Source: Siphonodentalium dalli (taxonomy: Eukaryota > Mollusca > Scaphopoda > Gadilida > Siphonodentaliidae). Taken from it: DNA of 64,000 nucleotides. The translations under genes and the position numbers were made by a program. The first letter of the stretch is position 1; the number at the start of each line of letters is the position of its first letter. Location of the stretch: contig CP136062.1 in the NCBI GenBank assembly GCA_032622095.1, positions 17,115,739 through 17,179,738 on the forward strand, in the 5' to 3' direction. This document shows, piece after piece, positions 58,256 to 64,000 of this stretch. Under the pieces are notes generated by a model. It was not told the DNA's origin and searched no databases. It worked only from the letters and a program-made list of their open reading frames with translations.

Positions 58256-59024
58256 AATTTTAGGCCCCTGCGAATGTTTTCTGATGTGCTCCATATTGGA
58301 CACCAGGGAACATATTTGACAATTTCTACCTGATAATTGTCGCATTACTGTTTACGTCAACATTGGTCACTAACACTCGACAAATTTATTTCGGTCTATT
58401 TATTTCGGTCTACTCTTGAGTGCCTAATAAACATACATGTACGATTATTAAAATCGAGGTAAAATTCCCACCTATACGATCGTTATTTGGTCTGTACGTT
58501 TATTAAATTAACCAAAAGAAATAATTCACCAATCTTAAATTGTGTTATTCATAGATAAATGAACTCTGATTGTTGACAGTGATCAGCACACTGTAGATTC
58601 ACAGACCTGGCTATCCATCGAAACTATTTCTGTCACATGGCATCAGTAAACCAGTCAGATGGTGCGTTTTGTTGGGATGTATGGTACTAATATTTCCAGT
58701 CTGTACGTTTATTCCGCCCTGTACTATTATTCAGTTACGCGACATTTTCCAACCTGTACTATTATTCCACCCTGTACTTTTATTACGCACTCAAGAGTAT
58801 CGTATCAACGGTGAACCCCTATCTTACTTACTTACTTCTTCTTCTCTACGCCCGTGTACGAGCAACCTCAATATGAGTATTAAAATAATCATCACCTTCC
58901 AATTTAGTAAGTTTATATACAGTAGTTGATCTAAAAATACTAATTGACATTTTGTTGCTGTGTATATGACTGGGAACTGTGTTGTAGTTTCATAGAATTC
59001 TTCTGCTCTTTCATAAGTAACAGC
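58256..59024. other. No gene; remnants of a dispersed repeat
   Basis: A stretch at about 58670-58800 repeats the phrase CCTGTACTATTATTC with variants, resembling the ACAGGGC..AATAGTACAGG text of the 33763-35258 insert. Confidence 0.45.
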
Positions 59025-59324
59025 TTATTGTACCTCTCGATATGTAGCGCATAGCATAACCTGGAAGTATGGAACTGCAGCTGGGTGATGATCTAGTATG
59101 ACATCCATTTTGGAGTCTTCAGACAAGTCGGTGTAGTTGACAGCAAATTCAGCAATCAATTCGTCCTCAATATGTGGTAAAGTTCGATTTCTGACTTCAT
59201 TCAGGGCTGGACATCTTATCAGAAAGTGCTGTCTGTTTTCATCTATCGTATTAACTGCATATCCAATTATCCACATGTAACCAAGCCAACCTCTAATCCT
59301 GGTCCAATGTATTACTTTTTTCAT
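59025..59324 (-). pseudogene. C-terminal fragment of a LINE ORF2
   Basis: The frame contains NRQHFLIRCPALNEVRNRTL, typical of the Cys/His-bearing tail after the RT of many invertebrate LINEs. The first Cys pair of that motif is not seen. Only the tail is present. Confidence 0.6.
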
Positions 59325-59960
59325 TGGTATAGTCGAGTTATGTACATATTTTTATCATGTGATCAATACTTATGCGTATGGTATTACGTGTACTATGCCG
59401 TATACGTATATCAATTGCTATTCCTTTCTATATAATTCTGGTGCCATCTATAGAGATAGAGTTAATTTCAGACCCCCCCCCTTAAATTTTATACAATTGT
59501 CGCTACAGTACAGTCGCGATTCATTACATGGCAACATTTATCGCTATAGCTCTACTAATTTATGTCAGTTCATCGTATGAACTCCTTTTACTCCATATAA
59601 CCAACCCAACATCTAATCACAGCCCAAATTATTATTTTTCTTTTCATCGGTATAGTTGTGTTAGATACATATTTTATAATTTGATTCTAATTTGCATTGT
59701 ACCACTATAGAAGTCGATAAATAACTATTATGGCACTATATAGAGATAACTACTAGTAAGTTTCTGACACCCCCTCTATTTTATAGCCTTGTCGCAACAA
59801 TAGAGTTGAGATGCATAATATATCAACATTGGTCATTATCGCTCTTCAAATCTATATCGGTATCAACCCATATTTTCCCGTATCGCCCACCCCATCCCAA
59901 GTTTTTCATTTGTATTATAGACTTGTTACATATACATTTTATCATTTGATACTGATTTGT
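59279..59960. repeat. Diverged tandem repeat, unit about 290-320 bp, about 2.3 copies
   Basis: Recurring text includes AACCAA.CCAAC.TCTAATC, CATCGGTATAGTTGTGTTAG, a C-run before T-rich sequence (59473, 59768) and TATCGCT.T....TCTA. It overlaps the end of the LINE fragment. Confidence 0.65.
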
Positions 59961-60142
59961 ATTCTGTATTTCTCTTCTGTTCAACAATGCCAAAATCATA
60001 ACGGTGCAATGCCTTGTAACTTTTGCTTCAACATGCCGAGTTCCGCTGCAGACGATACAAAATTGACAACATTTCGAAATGTAAACAGGCTTCAAACTCA
60101 CCAAAAAACAAAGGTCCCAAGTCAAGGTCCAAAATCCCCAAC

Positions 60143-60320
60143 ACACTGATGTGAGGTATAATGATAACTCCATCTAAATAACCAATATAAGGATGGAGGT
60201 TTAATGATAACCCCATCCACATAACCAATATAAGGATGTGAGGTTTAATGATAACCCCATCCGCATAACCAATATAAGGATGTGAGGTTAATTATAACTC
60301 CATCCACATAACTAATAAAT
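60143..60320. repeat. 43-bp tandem repeat, about four units
   Basis: The unit has AATGATAACCCCATCCACAT and AACCAATATAAGGATGTGAG. The last unit is degraded. Confidence 0.9.
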
Positions 60321-60659
60321 ATGTCTGAAAATTAAACAAAAAAATTAAATTCCATGATGGCGTCCAATATGGACTACCAGGTACCTTATAAATTCTGCTC
60401 CAAAAACATGTATTTTGAATATATGGATGTTTATGGGGAGAAACCGATTATTTCAATGCCATTTTAATTCACTTGGTGCCAAAACCCGACCTACATGTAC
60501 ATGTACGGGATCGCGTTTTGCGCGCCACTGTATCTTCAGCATATGTGCATCTTTAATAAGCCAACAATTGGAATCCCAATAGAGAAGATTGGCGTGGGTC
60601 CCTTGCGCATAGACATCATTGATGATCTCTATGGGAATCAATATTGACATTTAATAGAC

Positions 60660-61080
60660 AATTTCGATTAACCGCAATAACTTAAGGAATCTCTAATTGC
60701 GCTTAAGCCCAATGAGAATGCAATAAGACATTCCTTATTACGCTTAACCGCAATTACTTCCTATTGCACTTAAAAAAAATTAATATCTCTCTCAATAGAT
60801 CACCCTTCTGCAAATAGTAGAATAATCCTATATTTGTTCCACCCATTGTGCCATGGAGATGGACTACATCACCTGAATTATAAGGAGTTTATGTACTATA
60901 TATAATATATTATTCCTTAAGAGATTCATTATTGGGCTTTATCAGCGCAATTTGAATATTCTTCATTGCACTTAAGCGCAATTAAATATTCCCTTATTGC
61001 GCTTAAGCACAATAGAGATTCCCTTATTCCCTTATTGAGCTTATAAGCGCAATAAGGAATATCCCTCTTGCGTTTAATTA
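60660..61080. repeat. Cluster of GCGCTTAAGCGC-type palindromic motifs
   Basis: At least eight variants of ATTGCGCTTAAGCGCAATAA, whole or half, occur in both orientations (for example near 60700, 60750, 60970, 61000 and 61045), many followed by a GGAATATTCCCTTATT-like string. Irregular spacing argues against a simple tandem array. Confidence 0.7.
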
Positions 61081-61089
61081 AGAAAAAAA

Positions 61090-61657
61090 GTTATAATTGT
61101 ATTGTAACTATTGGTTTGTCCTTTAATATTTCCATACATCATGCCCACATATATTATAAAAGAATAGTACTATTATTATTAATAGTGCTCGTAGTAGTTA
61201 ATACCACCTTACCGTCAATATTCTAGCATGGTTAGTTTCAAAATCACAACGTTAATTGTTATTACTATTTGTGTGTAGTGTATATGTACATCAGTCATCA
61301 ATTGAGAAACTTAAGCACAGCCTGGTTGAATATCAACCATATATGGTGGGTTATTCTCACATTCAAGCTGTTGGTGTCATTCATGTTATTTTGCAATGCG
61401 AAGAGGTAGACCCCCCCCAATAGCTTATCAATACCACTCAGGACAGTGGGTGTTTTTCCTCAATTAATTGAATTTCTTGTTAATAAGGGAAATTGGGTTA
61501 GAAAGTTGCGACTTATACATCGGCCGGTACAGTAAATGGCAAAATTACAGATAAATCGGTCTTCATACGGTATATTTAATTATTTACTGGGTTTTCCCCA
61601 TAGCAGCTACCGGACCCATTCCCCGACCCCTAGCGGAAACCCTGCACGAAACGTACA
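61090..61657. other. No gene; remnant related to the 33763 insert
   Basis: 61480-61650 shares GGGAAAT..GGTTAGAAAGTTG, GACTTAT and CCCCTAGCGGAAACCCTG-like text with 34490-34510 and 35165-35200. The rest is unassigned. Confidence 0.5.
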
Positions 61658-63477
61658 GATATTATGTGCCCAGACATTGGACTAACATTCGATAGTACTT
61701 TCAATCTCCTTGGAATACACTTTGATACAAATCTTGAGAAAATGAATATAAATTATGATAAAATCACTAATACTCCCAAAATTAACACATCTTTTTGTAG
61801 CTCTCCCAAATCCCGGTAATGTTTTTATGAAAAATCTTGAAACAATGCTCTTTAATTTTCTTTGGAACTCGAAGCGTGATAGAATCAAACGCAAAGTTAT
61901 ATGTCAGGATTATAAGAATGGCGGATTAAAAATGGTTGATGTTAACCATTTTATGATGTCCATGAAAATAACTTGGGTTAGGCGCCTCGTGACAAAAAGT
62001 GCCAAGTGGACTCCATTAATAGATATACCTTTATTTGATGACCCTATGTTCCTTACTTATGACTACCCTTACATAGAAAAACAGGCAAAGAAATTAACCA
62101 ACCCTTTTTGTCATGATGTCCTGATGGCATTTACAAAATGTCTTGAGAAAGATAGAAACAATCGCAAAATATCAGCATGTACGTTATGGAATAACCCAAA
62201 TATAAAGCAATACGGAAAAGTATTAAATTTCACCTCCTGGCGAGAAAGGGGGGTTATCTTTTTAAACGATATGCTGGACAATACAGGTTGTTTTCTTACA
62301 CGAGACGATCTACTAAGGATCTATAACATACATACAAACTTCATCACTCTTAATAACATCCAACATCAGATAAAATTACTTGCAAAAAAACTTCAACAAC
62401 CTATAACTCGAATAGTCACTCCCTTTTACCAAATAATTTCATTAAATTGCTTAGAAACTCTCGAGGAGGACAAGACTTCTATAAATTTTTAATCGACATT
62501 CCAACTTCTACTGTAGCACACAAAAAATGGCAAGTGTTATTTCCCGACAACATAATTAATTGGTGCAAACTGGATAAACTTCCCTTTCTCACGACGCCAG
62601 ACACAAAGCTGCAATGGCTACAATTCCGAATAAATTCACGAATATTATCAACCAACAAGTTTCTCAAAATGTGCAATTTGCGACAAGATGATAAATGCGA
62701 CAGATGTAAAAGCGAGACAGAAGACATCTCCCACATATTTTGGAACTGTGTTCACGTTCAGAAATTCAATAAGGAATTCAGCGATTGGGGTAAAATTAAC
62801 AGCATTGATCTCTGTCCCCAACAAACGACAATGATTCTCGGCTCTTCACCAATGGATCCTAACTTTACAACTAACATGCTATGGCTCCTAATTAAACAAT
62901 ACATATATAGGACTAAATTCAAGCCAATTAACTTATCGCTAAATGTTTTCCTCAAAGAGTTGAATTATAGATACCAATGTGAGAAGTATACCGCACGATG
63001 CCAATCGAAACAAGAAGAATTTTCGAAAAACTGGTTCCTTTTAGAAAAGGCCTTACATGTGTAACATATACCCACAAGTCAACAATAATCAACTTGAGTA
63101 CCGTATCCTGGAAATGATCTCTTGACCAACTCGAAAACTCACTTAGTTATTCTAACCGGAAATACGATATCCCCGCCAATATAACAATGACGTCTATGGT
63201 CAGATGTCGTACCGATACGCCGTACACAGGAAGAAAGTTGAAATATTTAAAATCTGAATTAATATATTAATTTGAACATATATTCCATTAATTCCAATTT
63301 ACATGTCAGTCACTGGGAATGCATGTGGTGTACGAAAGACGTGTACATGAAGCGAGCGAGATGTGGGCGAATTAGAAGAATGTCACTTGATATATTAGAA
63401 TATGTACCTCTGTTTATGTTTACATTCCTTCATTGATGTATGTTTATTCCAATAAAAACAATTTAAAAAAAAAAAAA
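61658..63477 (+). mobile_element. 5'-truncated L1-type retrotransposon 3' end with poly(A) tail
   Basis: It holds the part of ORF2 after the reverse transcriptase catalytic core, a 3' UTR of about 400 bp, AATAAA at about 63451 and an A-run at 63465-63477. A deletion near 61765 joins FNLLGIHFDTNLEKMNINYD to IKSLILPKLTHLF in another frame. Target duplications were not identified. Confidence 0.85.
61755..63064 (+). pseudogene. L1 ORF2 C-terminal region (one frameshift)
   Basis: Frames 61755-62492 and about 62447-63064. Motifs are IKSLILPKLTHLFVALPNPG, LFNFLWNSKRDRIKRKVICQ, DYKNGGLKMVDVNHF, LQWLQFRINSRILSTN and CDRCKSETEDISHIFWNC (zinc-knuckle-like). The frame shifts near 62470. RT catalytic motifs are not included in this fragment. 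Confidence 0.88.
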
Positions 63478-64000
63478 TGATATTCGCTTTGTTTTGCCAA
63501 AAATATATACTCTGCAACAATGACACAAATAAATGATGCTGTGCGAGAGTAAAATTGTTATCTATTGTCACATGGTAAACATGTTACAACACGGCATATA
63601 TGGGAAAGCTCCTGGAAAATAACAAACTAAACACTTATTGCGATGGAACAGAACTGCAATTATTATGTCACAAATTGAAACTAGAGATGGGCTTGTCCCA
63701 GATGGGACTAAGTAATACCCCCCGTATTCAAAATGTTATTTGAGTGAAGTAGCCATTACCATATATTGGGCACTGAAATTATGTCAACAGGTATCCCTAA
63801 CCCTAACCCCTAACCCTAATCATAACTCCACAAAAAAAGTCGGACAGACATCATAATCGCAGGTGCACAGGTTCCCATGGTACTAAATATCAGGGCCAAT
63901 ATTAAAAAACATTGACCTAAAAATGTAGAAATAAAAGCTCAGACAAAATTATGCATGTTGCAAAACAGTTTCTAAGTCGAAAAAGGGAGATAACTCCACC
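63478..64000. other. Non-coding right edge with a telomere-like repeat
   Basis: 63792-63818 reads CCCTAACCCTAACCCCTAAC and on, about four CCCTAA units, one with an extra C. This matches the animal TTAGGG telomere repeat and is an interstitial tract. Nothing else seen. Confidence 0.75.

Overview
The window looks like animal nuclear DNA from a repeat-rich invertebrate genome, probably a lophotrochozoan such as a mollusc (a weak taxonomic call). The evidence is a spliced HSP70 gene with GT/AG introns, several non-LTR retrotransposon clades, a Gypsy-like LTR element, MITEs with TTAA target sites, and long AT-rich non-coding stretches. There are no operons and no sign of bacterial sequence. Only one host gene can be supported. 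Almost everything else is mobile or repetitive DNA at various stages of decay.

Region 1 (1-12467, minus strand) is the 5' part of a cytosolic HSP70/HSC70 gene. Four exons (12467-12254, 5795-5590, 1772-1620, 336-1 and beyond) encode about 303 residues of the ATPase domain. Its introns hold a TIR element (3356-5179) with another repeat nested in it, a 17-bp minisatellite, and a 5.7-kb minisatellite of about 150 units of 38 bp (5821-11510) that begins about 25 bp from a 3' splice site. The exon nearest the 5' end has no ATG, so the start codon lies in an exon further upstream that was not found.

Region 2 (12468-19093) has a 563-bp intron segment present twice as direct repeats, at 12468-13030 and 18531-19093. 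Between them are a partial copy of sequence found again at 33729-34862 and a degenerate non-LTR retrotransposon on the minus strand (about 14169-18530).

Region 3 (19094-39734) is the most striking part. It is a giant inverted repeat with a 41-bp spacer at 35478-35518. The right arm (35519-39734, 4.2 kb) is uninterrupted. The left arm is the same 4.2 kb split by four insertions: an Academ/AcademX-like DNA transposon with a FEN1/XPG-like nuclease module (19373-25605), a tandem-repeat element pair (about 26282-28190), an L2/CR1-like LINE with an intact reverse transcriptase ORF (about 30779-33298), and an unclassified 1.5-kb insert (33763-35258). Each arm carries an open 234-codon SGNH-hydrolase-like ORF. 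The right arm therefore gives the empty site for each of the four insertions.

Region 4 (39735-49400) starts exactly at the outer edge of the right arm with a primer-binding-site-like sequence and a broken Gypsy-type gag-pol (to about 42680). This joins directly to a 3'-truncated minus-strand LINE (to about 45824) that itself carries a 357-bp TTAA-flanked MITE. After an AT-rich stretch comes an isolated L1-type ORF1 (49391-48457).

Region 5 (49400-64000) has nested TIR elements, several short tandem arrays (82 bp, about 150 bp, about 175 bp, about 300 bp, 43 bp), a hairpin MITE, an L1 endonuclease fragment (57017-57690), a 5'-truncated L1 3' end with poly(A) tail (about 61658-63477), and a small interstitial telomere-like repeat near the right edge.
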